In this document: in pieces, positions 27,427 through 35,553 of the stretch | How positions within the stretch are numbered: position 1 is the stretch's first letter | How the letters are laid out: the number at the start of each line of letters is the position of its first letter | Assembly: GCF_009859475.1 (NCBI RefSeq) | Contig: NZ_CP044550.1 | Location: 124,001 to 188,000 of the forward strand | From: Hydrogenophaga sp. BPS33 | GTDB lineage: Bacteria > Pseudomonadota > Gammaproteobacteria > Burkholderiales > Burkholderiaceae_C | Direction: 5' to 3' | DNA: 64,000 nucleotides | The notes under the pieces: generated by a model | Told to the model about the DNA's origin: nothing | What the model saw: only the letters and a program-made list of their open reading frames with translations | Databases searched by the model: none | Made by a program: the position numbers and the translations under genes

Positions 27427-27723
27427 TCAGTGCAAAACCTTCTTGCTTAACAGCGCCGCAACTTGGCGGTTCTGGCCGTACAGAAAGACTCCGAGTTTTT
27501 CACGGACCCAATCCGGAAGGGACGGAGCGCCGAGCGCTTGGACCAGCACCATGCGGTGGCCCTTGTCCATCACGGCGTCGAACAAGGCCTGCACAGCGTA
27601 CTCACCACCGTGTTCGACGGCGAGAGCGATTGCGCGACCGGGCTTTTCGGCCAGGGACGTCACGATGAAGTCCATGTGGTCAAGGGCGGATGCGTAGTCC
27701 GATTCGTATGCGGCGTTCATCAT
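27427..27723 (-). CDS. Hypothetical protein, 98 residues
   Basis: MMNAAYESDYASALDHMDFIVTSLAEKPGRAIALAVEHGGEYAVQALFDAVMDKG..., an alpha-helical protein. A GGAGA site precedes the start by 8 nt and a terminator follows. It is the gene directly downstream of the palindrome-containing region at 27724-28121, so it may be controlled by the ParB-like protein encoded next door. No family recognised. Confidence 0.6.
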   Translation of the reverse strand: MMNAAYESDYASALDHMDFIVTSLAEKPGRAIALAVEHGGEYAVQALFDAVMDKGHRMVLVQALGAPSLPDWVREKLGVFLYGQNRQVAALLSKKVLH

Positions 27724-27922
27724 TTCTCAATCTCCGTTAAAGGGAAAGGAGACGAGTTCCACATACGCCCCATGAGGGAACCGTGGTTCCCGTCCGGGTG
27801 GGTGAAGTTCGGCGTTTGCCGACGAATTGGAGTGAGCTCCAAAGGTGAAGCGATTGGAGCACGCCGCAGGTTTGGTGTCAGCTCACATGGTTCACATGGG
27901 ACACTTCGCCTACGGCGAACTG

Positions 27923-27938
27923 CGCAAACTGGTTTGCG
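27923..27938. promoter_or_regulatory. CGCAAA-N4-TTTGCG palindrome, site 1
   Basis: CGCAAACTGGTTTGCG; the arms are perfect and the central CTGG is asymmetric. It lies 200 bp upstream of the 98-residue gene. Confidence 0.6.
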
Positions 27939-28015
27939 GCTGATTCAGCCTCTATGTGAAGCGGATCGCGACTTCTTTCCCCTCGGCATGAACCTCTTGA
28001 CGCAGGGCGATCACA

Positions 28016-28031
28016 CGCAAATCGATTTGCG
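28016..28031. promoter_or_regulatory. CGCAAA-N4-TTTGCG palindrome, site 2
   Basis: CGCAAATCGATTTGCG, perfect over all 16 bp. It lies 91 bp past the stop of the ParB-like gene. Confidence 0.6.
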
Positions 28032-28121
28032 CTGGCGCTCGGCAAAACTGGCTTTATGCTTCTGCTCGAACGATCCCAAACCGTCTTGGTGGCAAGGCGC
28101 ACCGAGGCTTGTGCGGTTCTT

Positions 28122-29384
28122 CTATCGCTTCATTCCCAGATCGAAGACTGATGTGATTTGCCCGCGACCGATCGTGATCGCCCGCACACTGGACTTGGCC
28201 ACTTCGGGCGCAACGCCGGCAAGGCCCTCGACCCAGATCGGCTCATCGCCCCTACCCTCCTCCTCCTCCGCGACCAGCATCTCGTGGGCTTGCAGGATGG
28301 AATGCCGATTGCGTGCGAGATTGGCGCGTGCTTGCCATGCGCGGCGCATCCACACCATTCCCGTCCAGGTGAGGGTGATCATGCTGTTGCGTCCGAGCTC
28401 TTCAAGCTGCTTGCCCGCGAGTTCGTTGGACTCGGCAAACGTGATGACCGAGACGAGGTTGATGCGTTCCATCGTGCGCAGTGTGCGGCGCATTGCGCGC
28501 TTTCGCATGATGGGGGATTCGATACCCCTGATGCGGTCGGCGAGCATCGTGAAGGTGCTCACGCCTTCGCGCTGGTACAACCATGACAGGATGGTGGTCC
28601 TCTCGCAGCGCTGGCTGGTCTGTGGAACGTGCTCGACCAGGCGATGTAGCTCGTCGTCCATCCGCTCCCAATGTGGGTGCGTGAGGAAGTCTTCGATGTC
28701 GATGTTGTCCAGGCAGGCTTGGCCATCAGCGTGTTCTGCGCACTCGTCGCCACTCGGCTCAGAGGCTGCTTCGGGAGCCGGTGGAAGCAGCACATTCTGT
28801 GCAGCAAGCGGCGTCTCATCGGCTTCAACCTTGGGGTTTTCGGATCGGGTGGTGCGCTGTTCACTCAAGGTGGTTTGCTCGGCGTTTTCCTGGTCCTGCT
28901 GAAGTGCCGCAGGCAACTGCTGTATCGCTTGCTCGTGCCGCAGTTGCCGGACGGCCTCACAGGTCGCGCATTTCGAATCGGTGTCCCCTGCGGTTCTGGC
29001 AGCGACAATCAGTCGGGGCGGTATGCGCCGCTTGCCCTGTGCGGCAGCCACGCTCATCCCTTGGGCGATGCAATCGACCGCCTTGTCCCCATGGGTGCGG
29101 ATCGCTTTGAGCGCTGCGGAAGGCGAGAGGATCTCCATTGCGATCATCTCGCGTACCTGGGAGGGAGCACCGGCCAGCAGTAGCTGGTTGACGACGTGAA
29201 CCTTGGAACACCTGAGGTGCAGTGCGATCTGGCGCACGGACCATCCCTGCTCCATCAGGGTCTCGCACTCTGCGGCGTGCTCCAGCCGTCGCATGGATGG
29301 CGACTTTCTTTTGTTCGATTTGCGAGGTGCAGTTGCTGCCTGCTGATCGCACACCAGTTTGCGTTGTTCTGAAGGTTTCGACAT
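28122..29384 (-). CDS. ParB-type HTH plasmid regulator
   Basis: 420 residues. Residues about 30-105 (ECETLMEQGWSVRQIALHLRCSKVHVVNQLLLAGAPSQVREMIAMEILSPSAALKAI) match the helix-turn-helix and following helices of the ParB/KorB family. There is no N-terminal ParB CTPase domain (no GERRxRA box). The middle is Gln/Glu-rich and likely disordered; the C-terminal 180 residues are unassigned. Three copies of a CGCAAA-N4-TTTGCG palindrome flank the gene, so it probably binds them and controls its own and its neighbours' promoters. ATG 29384 begins MSKPSEQRK. Confidence 0.6.
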   Translation of the reverse strand: MSKPSEQRKLVCDQQAATAPRKSNKRKSPSMRRLEHAAECETLMEQGWSVRQIALHLRCSKVHVVNQLLLAGAPSQVREMIAMEILSPSAALKAIRTHGDKAVDCIAQGMSVAAAQGKRRIPPRLIVAARTAGDTDSKCATCEAVRQLRHEQAIQQLPAALQQDQENAEQTTLSEQRTTRSENPKVEADETPLAAQNVLLPPAPEAASEPSGDECAEHADGQACLDNIDIEDFLTHPHWERMDDELHRLVEHVPQTSQRCERTTILSWLYQREGVSTFTMLADRIRGIESPIMRKRAMRRTLRTMERINLVSVITFAESNELAGKQLEELGRNSMITLTWTGMVWMRRAWQARANLARNRHSILQAHEMLVAEEEEGRGDEPIWVEGLAGVAPEVAKSSVRAITIGRGQITSVFDLGMKR

Positions 29385-29804
29385 GGATGAGCCCAATCAT
29401 TTGATGCACGTTTTCAGCACGAAAAGTCGTAGTCCCGTGCGCTTGGCGTGAATTGTTGGACCACCACAGCGCATTGATCCCCCGCCATCGAAGCCGTTTT
29501 CGCCTGTTGAGTCGGGTGCACAAACGCTTTACTGCTTTGGCGCTATGTCACCGTGGCATCGATTCGCAAACCGGTTTGCGCCCAAAGGGAAGGGACTGCC
29601 GTTTTGCCTATGGGGCATTGAGGGTGACCATGAGGCTGCGAGCAATTCAAGCTGCGGGTTGCGATGCTTTTTTCCAAATTGGCACCAAGAGCCTGCTCGA
29701 TCCAAGACAGAATCTCGGCTCGCTGCCAATAGTTCGATATCTCGCCTATTTCTTGGCGCTGCGGCCTATCGCGCATCCTCACCCAAGATCGAGACGTCTC
29801 GCAC
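29385..29804. other. Divergent intergenic region
   Basis: 420 bp between the ParB-like gene and the histidine kinase gene, transcribed away from each other. Contains palindrome site 3. No supported gene. Confidence 0.45.
29565..29580. promoter_or_regulatory. CGCAAA-N4-TTTGCG palindrome, site 3
   Basis: CGCAAACCGGTTTGCG, perfect over 16 bp, 180 bp upstream of the ParB-like gene and 225 bp upstream of the kinase gene. Confidence 0.6.
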
Positions 29805-31475
29805 ATGGACCCTGCTCCGCCCTTTCACACCTCAGCGCCTCATTCCTCGCTTCTCCACACAACCAGCGCCACCTGGGATGAACAGCCTTTCTTTGATGCC
29901 GCGCCCTACGCCGCGCTGCTGCTAAATGCGCAAGGGGAGGTCGTCAAGCACAACCGGGCTTTCCAGGAAACTTGCGCACCTGCAGACGAAGCGTTTGCCA
30001 TCGGTACCGATCCAGTGAAGGTGCTGGGTGTTCGTGATGAGGCCAGTGCCCTGGCATTGCGCATGCGCATCGGACGAGCGCTCGCTGGCGAGGTCTCGCT
30101 GACGCTGCCTCTGGTCCTGTTGCGCAATCCGCGCGTGCCGGTGCACGTCAACGCCACGGTCAGCGCGTTGCAAACGCCGCCGGGCTCGCTGACCGGCGCC
30201 TTCATCAGCCTCATTCCAGTTGCCGAACCGGTCGCAGAGACCGTACCCGGCGCCCAAGGCGTGCAGGTCGACGAGGCCTTGTTCAAGGCGGAACGGCGCT
30301 ATCGCCTGATGGCCGATGCACTACAGGACTCCTGCATCTTCATTGTCGATGCGCAGGGCAAGATCAGCGAATGGAGCGAGAGTGCGCACCGCTTGCACGG
30401 CTTCACCCGCGATCAGATCCAGGGTATGTCGTTGAGCGCGCTGCACGTGGTTCTGCACGGTGAGGAAGAAGAACTCTCCAGTCACGATGCGTTGCGCCTG
30501 GCTGCAGAGCGAGGGCAGTGGGAAGTGCATGGCTGGCGGCGACGCGCGCACGGCGAGCCCTTCTGGGGGCACACCCTCCTGACGGCCCTGCGGGGCGAGG
30601 ACGGCACGATCGAGGGCCTGTCTTGCATCACACGCGATATGACGGTCGCCCGTGACCTGGACCGGGTCATGAATGACCTCAATGCGGAGCTCGAGCGGCG
30701 CGTGTCCGAGCGAGTGCGCCAGTACCTAGTGCCCAACCGCGATCTGGATGTATTCACCCATCACATCACGCACGATCTGCGCGCGCCGCTGCGGCACATC
30801 AACACCTTTGCGGGCCTGATCATTGAGGGGACAGAAGACCTGTCGCCTCACGCGGAACTGGCGCGCTACCGAGAAGGACTGCGCACTGGTGCAAGGCGTC
30901 TTGACAACATGGTCGAGTCGCTGCTGAACTATGCCCGCCTAGGGCGCATCGACTTGCATCCCGCCGCGCTTGCGGTGTCTGCCCTCGTGCAAAGCGCCAT
31001 TGAGCGCGTCCGCTGCGCTTATCCGGGCGTGGCTGTGAGCTTCGTCGTGCAAGGTGATCTGCCTGTGGTCGTCGGCGATGCCAAGATGCTGGGCCATCTG
31101 ATGTTCAACGTGATCGAAAACGCCGTGAAGTTCAGCGCCCGTGCGCGCTCACCCGAGGTGCAGATCGGCTGGAGCCCTGAGGGCGATGGTCTTGCGCAGT
31201 TCTTCGTCGTCGACAATGGCGTCGGCTTCGACGTGAGCAAGGCGAGCAATCTGTTCGTGATGTTCTCCCGCCAGCATCATTCAATCGACTTTGCCGGCGA
31301 CGGGACGGGATTGGCCATTGCGCAACGCATCGTTCAGCGGCACAACGGCCGGATCTGGGCTGACAGCTCGCCCAACACGGGCTGCACGGTGTACTTCACG
31401 CTTCCGGTGAATGGGGGCACTTCCTCCTCAACACCGGGCTCGCTCGCTGATCTGCCGCTTGGGCCGGCTGGCTGA
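29805..31475 (+). CDS. PAS-domain sensor histidine kinase
   Basis: 556 residues, no signal peptide or membrane segment, so probably cytosolic. A degenerate PAS-like domain (about 28-125) and a second PAS domain (about 165-285; FIVDAQGKISEWSESAHRLHGFTRDQIQGM) precede a coiled linker (ELERRVSERVRQY). The H-box THDLRAPLRHI has its phospho-acceptor His at residue 323. The catalytic domain shows the N-box NVIENAVKF, G1 VDNGVGF and G2 GDGTGLAIA. It resembles bacteriophytochrome-type kinases of the LERRVAERT...SHDLRAPLRHI class. No response regulator lies next to it. Confidence 0.85.
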   Translation: MDPAPPFHTSAPHSSLLHTTSATWDEQPFFDAAPYAALLLNAQGEVVKHNRAFQETCAPADEAFAIGTDPVKVLGVRDEASALALRMRIGRALAGEVSLTLPLVLLRNPRVPVHVNATVSALQTPPGSLTGAFISLIPVAEPVAETVPGAQGVQVDEALFKAERRYRLMADALQDSCIFIVDAQGKISEWSESAHRLHGFTRDQIQGMSLSALHVVLHGEEEELSSHDALRLAAERGQWEVHGWRRRAHGEPFWGHTLLTALRGEDGTIEGLSCITRDMTVARDLDRVMNDLNAELERRVSERVRQYLVPNRDLDVFTHHITHDLRAPLRHINTFAGLIIEGTEDLSPHAELARYREGLRTGARRLDNMVESLLNYARLGRIDLHPAALAVSALVQSAIERVRCAYPGVAVSFVVQGDLPVVVGDAKMLGHLMFNVIENAVKFSARARSPEVQIGWSPEGDGLAQFFVVDNGVGFDVSKASNLFVMFSRQHHSIDFAGDGTGLAIAQRIVQRHNGRIWADSSPNTGCTVYFTLPVNGGTSSSTPGSLADLPLGPAG

Positions 31476-31655
31476 ACGAGAGCGGCGTTGACTCGCGCAC
31501 GGCCGACTCGTGCCGCTGCGCGGTGTTCGAGATGGCCTCGGCGTGCGCGCGCTGTCGCAGCTGAGCTTTCCGGTAGTCAAGCCAAACTCAGCCGTCCTGC
31601 CTGCGCAGCGACCTTGATCTGCGCAGAAGGAGGACTGCCCTTGCAGGGCGGAAAG

Positions 31656-32123
31656 TCAACTTGTCGCGATGGCCAAGGCCTTGCGCTTGCCGAGCTTGAG
31701 CGCCTGTGCGACGCCCTCGCGCTGAGCGGCGCGAGGCATGACCTTACCGCTCTCCCACTTGTAGATCGAGAGGGAGGAGACGCCGACCAGTTTTGCCATT
31801 TGCGCTTGTGTCAGGCCCAGGCGTTTGCGGTGGGCAACGAACGCCTGGTGGTCAAAAGCCGCTGCTGCTGCCGCCGACAGTGGTGCGCGCGGCGCAGCAG
31901 CTTCGGATTTGCTGTGGTGGACTGTGCTCTCCCGATCAGCACGATTCGCCATTCGCACGAACTGGCGCAACAGCGCTTCTTGTGCCTTGACGATCTTCTT
32001 CAGGGCGGCAATGTCACTGCGGTGCGATGCGCTGGCCTTGCGCAGCGCTGAAATCTCGCTCTTGATTTCTTTGCGCGCAACGCGCGCGATCTCGCGCTTC
32101 ATGGATTCTGCAAACGACGCCAT
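31656..32123 (-). CDS. XRE-family HTH protein
   Basis: 155 residues. An N-terminal coiled coil (ESMKREIARVARKEIKSEISALRKA) is followed by an Ala/Pro-rich linker and a C-terminal HTH (RKRLGLTQAQMAKLVGVSSLSIYKWESGKVMPRAAQ) with the typical XRE core. The open frame extends far upstream, but ATG 32123 fits the start of the recognised protein. It resembles small regulators found near plasmid integrases. Confidence 0.7.
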   Translation of the reverse strand: MASFAESMKREIARVARKEIKSEISALRKASASHRSDIAALKKIVKAQEALLRQFVRMANRADRESTVHHSKSEAAAPRAPLSAAAAAAFDHQAFVAHRKRLGLTQAQMAKLVGVSSLSIYKWESGKVMPRAAQREGVAQALKLGKRKALAIATS

Positions 32124-32256
32124 CAGAGAACTCTTTCGCTTTACGTGAACATATGGGCATTCTAGGGGTGGGTCGAGTCCACGGCCTGTGCATGCCGTTG
32201 ATCCACGCCTCAGGAAAAGAAGCAACCCCGAGCCGTGAGGCACTCGGAACGAAACG

Positions 32257-32289
32257 AAAAGGGGGATCGCTCTCGCAGTCCCCCTTCTT
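32257..32289 (-). terminator. Probable terminator of integrase operon
   Basis: AAGGGGGA and TCCCCCTT form an 8-bp stem with a 12-nt loop. Read on the minus strand it follows the 57-residue gene and is trailed by TTTTCG. Confidence 0.55.
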
Positions 32290-32316
32290 CGCCTTGCCGG
32301 CCCTATAACCCCAGGC

Positions 32317-32490
32317 CTACTGAGTCCGCGCCACCTCTGCGGCGCTTGCCGGCCTCGACCTTGTCTTGTCCTGGCCAGCCAGAAGCAGTTTCGCAATCTG
32401 CGTTTGCAGCACTTCAAGCAGCATCTCGAACGAATGCTCATCCCGAGCTTCAGCACGCGAGTCGCGTTGCAGGTTGACCTTCTCCTTCAT
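32317..32490 (-). CDS. Small protein downstream of integrase
   Basis: 57 residues, MKEKVNLQRDSRAEARDEHSFEMLLEVLQTQIAKLLLAG.... The ATG lies 5 bp after the integrase stop with GGGGTGAG acting as ribosome-binding sequence, so the two are translationally linked. Charged and helical; possibly a recombination accessory protein, but no family is recognised. Confidence 0.5.
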   Translation of the reverse strand: MKEKVNLQRDSRAEARDEHSFEMLLEVLQTQIAKLLLAGQDKTRSRPASAAEVARTQ

Positions 32491-32495
32491 TTCGC

Positions 32496-33989
32496 TCACC
32501 CCCGCACGCTCAATTCCAGGTAGCTGTCCCGGGCATCCTCGCATTTCGACACGTCCTGCACCTCCACAGCCAGTCCATCTCCCGGGCGAAGCAACGCGGC
32601 AATAGCCCGCTGCAGCAACTCCAGATCCCGTGCCTCGGCGCTCACCCCCTCCCGCTCAACCAGCAACCGCACGCTGTCGCCGCTCAGCAGCCTCACCCCC
32701 TGCGCCGCTTTGCCGCCCAGGTACACAGTTCGGACCGCAAACGCATCCAGCATCGCTTTCAGACCTGCGCATCTCTCGATTCGCTCCAACCAGGCCTTGG
32801 CGCGGACGATCTCTTCTCTGGACTGCGTGTAGACACTTCCGTTGTATGCCCCGGTGATCGTCGGGCGCACGTGACCCATCTCCAGGCTCAACCGCTGTGC
32901 TCCTTCTCGCACCAGATCGGCATTGGCCCGGTAGACAGCCATCGGTACCGTCCCCTCCACGGGCGGCGGCAGACCGGTCAACTCCAGGTGGCGCCGGCCC
33001 GCATACATGTGGCGCAGCCCATGCGGCAGTACCCCCAGACCATCCCGAGTCACCCCGTACTTCTCACACACGTAGTAGAAGTGCCTGAGCATCTTTGGGT
33101 AGTCCTTGCCAGGAACTGCCAGCTTCAGCTGGCGATGGTGGCGTGCAAGCACCTTCGCTCGTTCCAACACGTCACGCTGCCAGATCCGAAGCGCGACATC
33201 CTCCGACAGCGGCACCGTTCGTGACTTTCCCCCCTTGGCGCCACCACGCCCCCCCTCCCGGATGTGCAGCGTGTCCCCAAGGTCTCCCCCGATCGGCTCC
33301 AGGTGGGTCGCTTCCCGCGTCCGCAACCCGAACGCCAGCATGGCCTCAAGGCAGAGCGCGACCACCGGGTGCTCCGCCCTCATCTTCCCGATTACTCCCA
33401 TCGGGTCCACGTTCTTTGCAGTCCATGTCTTCGGCTCCAACGCCACCTTGCTTTTGCGTCGCTCCAAAAGATCCACACCAGCGCGCTCCAGCCAATCGAA
33501 GTAGTCCGCGTTGCGGGGAATCATGCTCGGTTTGCCCATCATGGTCGTGAACGTGCGCAGGGTGCTCACCTTGTTCTGGATGTTCTGGTACGACTGGCCC
33601 TCGGCCATCCACCGCTTGATCAAGGCCAGCACGTGCTTGCGTCCGAGTTCGTCGAGATTGCGAACAGCCATCCGCTCCGCCTTCAACTCGCGCGCCGCAC
33701 GCAAGAGCCCCTCTTTGACGCCCGATTGCGAACCTTCCGACATCCTGCGCTTGCGGCCTGTGCTTACCGGTAGATCCTCATTTGTCATCACATACACCAC
33801 CTGCTTGACGATGTCGTTCTTGTGGCGCTGCTGCGCCTGCTGCACCGTCTTGGCCAGCGCCCCTGTGTTGCGCCGAATTACTCGCTCCTTCAGCTTCCCG
33901 CTCCGCAGTTCCTCACTGATTTTCCGGTTCACCTCCCGTGGGTCCGGTAACTCGAAGTCGTCGTCTGACATGGCTTGATCTCGATCCAT
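32496..33989 (-). CDS. Tyrosine recombinase/integrase
   Basis: 497 residues. Catalytic-domain signatures are LAFGLRTREATHL (first Arg), PHGLRHMYAGRRHLE (H-x-x-R box) and a following GHVRPTITGAYNGSVY containing the candidate nucleophilic Tyr. The N-terminal part (RNLDELGRKHVLALIKRWMAEGQSYQNIQNKVSTLRTFTTMM) is the SAM-like core-binding domain. This matches the integrase type with an extended C-terminus found in betaproteobacterial plasmids and islands. ATG 33989 is chosen because AAGGAAAGGAAAG precedes it; ATG 33971 is an alternative. It may resolve plasmid multimers or integrate the element; no attachment site could be identified. Confidence 0.8.
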   Translation of the reverse strand: MDRDQAMSDDDFELPDPREVNRKISEELRSGKLKERVIRRNTGALAKTVQQAQQRHKNDIVKQVVYVMTNEDLPVSTGRKRRMSEGSQSGVKEGLLRAARELKAERMAVRNLDELGRKHVLALIKRWMAEGQSYQNIQNKVSTLRTFTTMMGKPSMIPRNADYFDWLERAGVDLLERRKSKVALEPKTWTAKNVDPMGVIGKMRAEHPVVALCLEAMLAFGLRTREATHLEPIGGDLGDTLHIREGGRGGAKGGKSRTVPLSEDVALRIWQRDVLERAKVLARHHRQLKLAVPGKDYPKMLRHFYYVCEKYGVTRDGLGVLPHGLRHMYAGRRHLELTGLPPPVEGTVPMAVYRANADLVREGAQRLSLEMGHVRPTITGAYNGSVYTQSREEIVRAKAWLERIERCAGLKAMLDAFAVRTVYLGGKAAQGVRLLSGDSVRLLVEREGVSAEARDLELLQRAIAALLRPGDGLAVEVQDVSKCEDARDSYLELSVRG

Positions 33990-34908
33990 TCTTTCCTTTC
34001 CTTTCCCGGCCTATGCCGTATCCCCTGCGGGGCTTGTTGCAGATGCGCCGATCAGACGCTCGCGCGCCAGATGCGCGCTCTTCTCTTGCTATTACCAAAG
34101 CGGCCAGCCACTGGCCCCACCTCGCAAACGCAAAAGAACAACGCGCACCCCATCGGGTCGTACCTCCACAGAACAGATTCCAGGTCTTGCACCCCCTGGC
34201 GGACATTCATCACTCGTCTTGGTTTCTCGCTGAGGACGTTAGTAATCCATCCTGCCGTCACGGGAAGCGACTCCGTTGGGCAACCCTCTTGCAAGGGGCA
34301 CCCTGAGCCAGTGAGGCGGCTCAGAGGGGGTAACTGACTTCAAAAGTCAGGGCCGTTTCCGGTGGCCAGCCTCGACCCGCTATTCGCGGGCCCGGTTTCT
34401 TCACTTGTCAGCCGGACGTGGCGACTGACCCGTTCCGCACGGATGTTTTCCCGTCTCCCCCTTTGTAGGCCCCATGGGCTCCCGGCTTTGCCAGGCGGAT
34501 TGACTTGCCACCCTTGGTGGATGCGTGCGTCGGAACGTGAAGCGATTGCTTGTTTCCCCGAAGGGGCGCCGGCTCAGTGCTTCTGTAGAGAACAGCACTT
34601 GATGGCGGGTCCTGTCTAGGACCTGATGGATTACTCGCGGGCTGAACCCCATGCGGGGCCGCCACTTCCTGTCCGCATCTAGGGACAAGCCAGCTGATTC
34701 AGCTGACCCGGTTCTGGACCCACTTGGTCCTTGCGCTGCAACTCTCAACTTGGAGGGCGATGCAGTTGCTCCAGCATGGGAGCGGTTTTCTGAAAGCGCT
34801 TGGGCTTTCGATACATCACTTGGATGCAGTGGTGCGTAATCTATCCAAGCATTTGAATGGGCGCTAGCGACTTGGACCACCTGTGACTATCTCTGAGCGC
34901 GACATCGG

Positions 34909-34917
34909 TTATCCACA
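34909..34917 (+). promoter_or_regulatory. DnaA box
   Basis: TTATCCACA, an exact match to the consensus DnaA box. A second near-match, TGTGGACAA (35041-35049; one mismatch on the opposite strand), lies 130 bp away. Confidence 0.5.
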
Positions 34918-35265
34918 GTTCGGAATTTTCGATCCTACTGCCGACAATGCCTCCGCTATCGACTGGCAGGCCGCGTCAACGCTTGGTCTTGGCCTCACTC
35001 CGTCTCCGCTATCTCCGTCCAAAACCACAGTGAAGATCGGTGTGGACAAATCAGTTTGCGGTTTGCGGCCGCGCCTTGTTTTGGCCATGCTCCTGGGTTC
35101 GTGTGACGATGTGCCCACTTGGGTTCGGCCAGCTTTCCGCGCTCTTCACAACCGGTTGCCGCCGAAGCCCAGGTCCGCCGAGGTAGTGGATCGCACATTG
35201 CTTGCGTCCGGTCCACTCTCGGCCTGCGTTGCCCCACTTTCGCTAAGCCCCACCACAGCTTCCCT

Positions 35266-35450
35266 GGCCCACCATGTCGCGGCCCACCTTGGGCCTCTGG
35301 CGGCCCACATTGGGCCATTTCGCTTCCATCGATCAACACCGCACGCCTTGGTGGCCCACCTTGGGCCTCTGGTGGCCCAATTGGGGCCGCTCGTGCATGC
35401 ACACCCATCGACCGCTGGCACTTTTGGGCCATTTAAGGCCCGCTCTGGGC
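35266..35450. repeat. GGCCCA-N3-TGGGCC palindrome cluster, parC-like centromere
   Basis: Near-identical 15-bp palindromes GGCCCACCTTGGGCC at 35281-35295 and 35353-35367, GGCCCACATTGGGCC at 35302-35316 and GGCCCAATTGGGGCC at 35374-35388. Members of each pair start exactly 21 bp apart, that is two helical turns. A half-site GGCCCACC at 35266 and GGGCCATTTAAGGCCC at 35426-35441 extend the cluster. It ends about 100 bp before parM, the usual place of the parC site bound by ParR, and may also be the operon operator. Confidence 0.65.
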
Positions 35451-35553
35451 CGTGGGGTGGCAGTGGTGGACCGCGTCGCACGACAAATGCGCTCCTGCTA
35501 CGGAAAATCACCTCCAGCACTTGTTGTGTGCCTGTCAACTTAGGAGAGTCCAA

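Larger units (their letters stand above)
27724..28121. other. Intergenic regulatory region with palindromes and repeats
   Basis: Contains two 16-bp palindromes (listed separately), an inverted repeat TTCGCC-TAC-GGCGAA at 27905-27919, a direct repeat TCACATGG at 27883-27890 and 27892-27899, and an inverted counterpart ATGTGA near 27954. Density of sites suggests promoter control or a partition site. A long plus-strand open frame across it is not considered coding. Confidence 0.5.
33990..35553. other. 1.5-kb non-coding region, candidate replication and partition zone
   Basis: No convincing protein gene lies between the integrase and parM; several open frames here are repeat-driven. It contains small inverted repeats (CTGAGCC/GGCTCAG near 34304-34325, CTGACTT/AAGTCAG near 34334-34350, CTTGGAT/ATCCAAG at 34819-34849), two DnaA-box-like sites and the GGCCCA repeat cluster. 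Position and content fit a plasmid origin plus centromere, though no rep gene is in view. Confidence 0.5.

Noticed and set aside
27463..28902. Plus-strand open frame of 479 codons
   Set aside because: Runs antisense over the 98-residue gene and the ParB-like gene and across a palindrome-rich intergenic region; no protein-like features.
34401..34880. Minus-strand open frame of 159 codons
   Set aside because: Low-complexity Ser/Arg/Pro composition, no ribosome-binding site, lies in the repeat-bearing non-coding zone.
35281..35388. CRISPR-like array
   Set aside because: Repeats are 15-bp palindromes with 6-bp and 36-bp spacing, not 25-37-bp repeats with unique regular spacers, and no cas genes are present.
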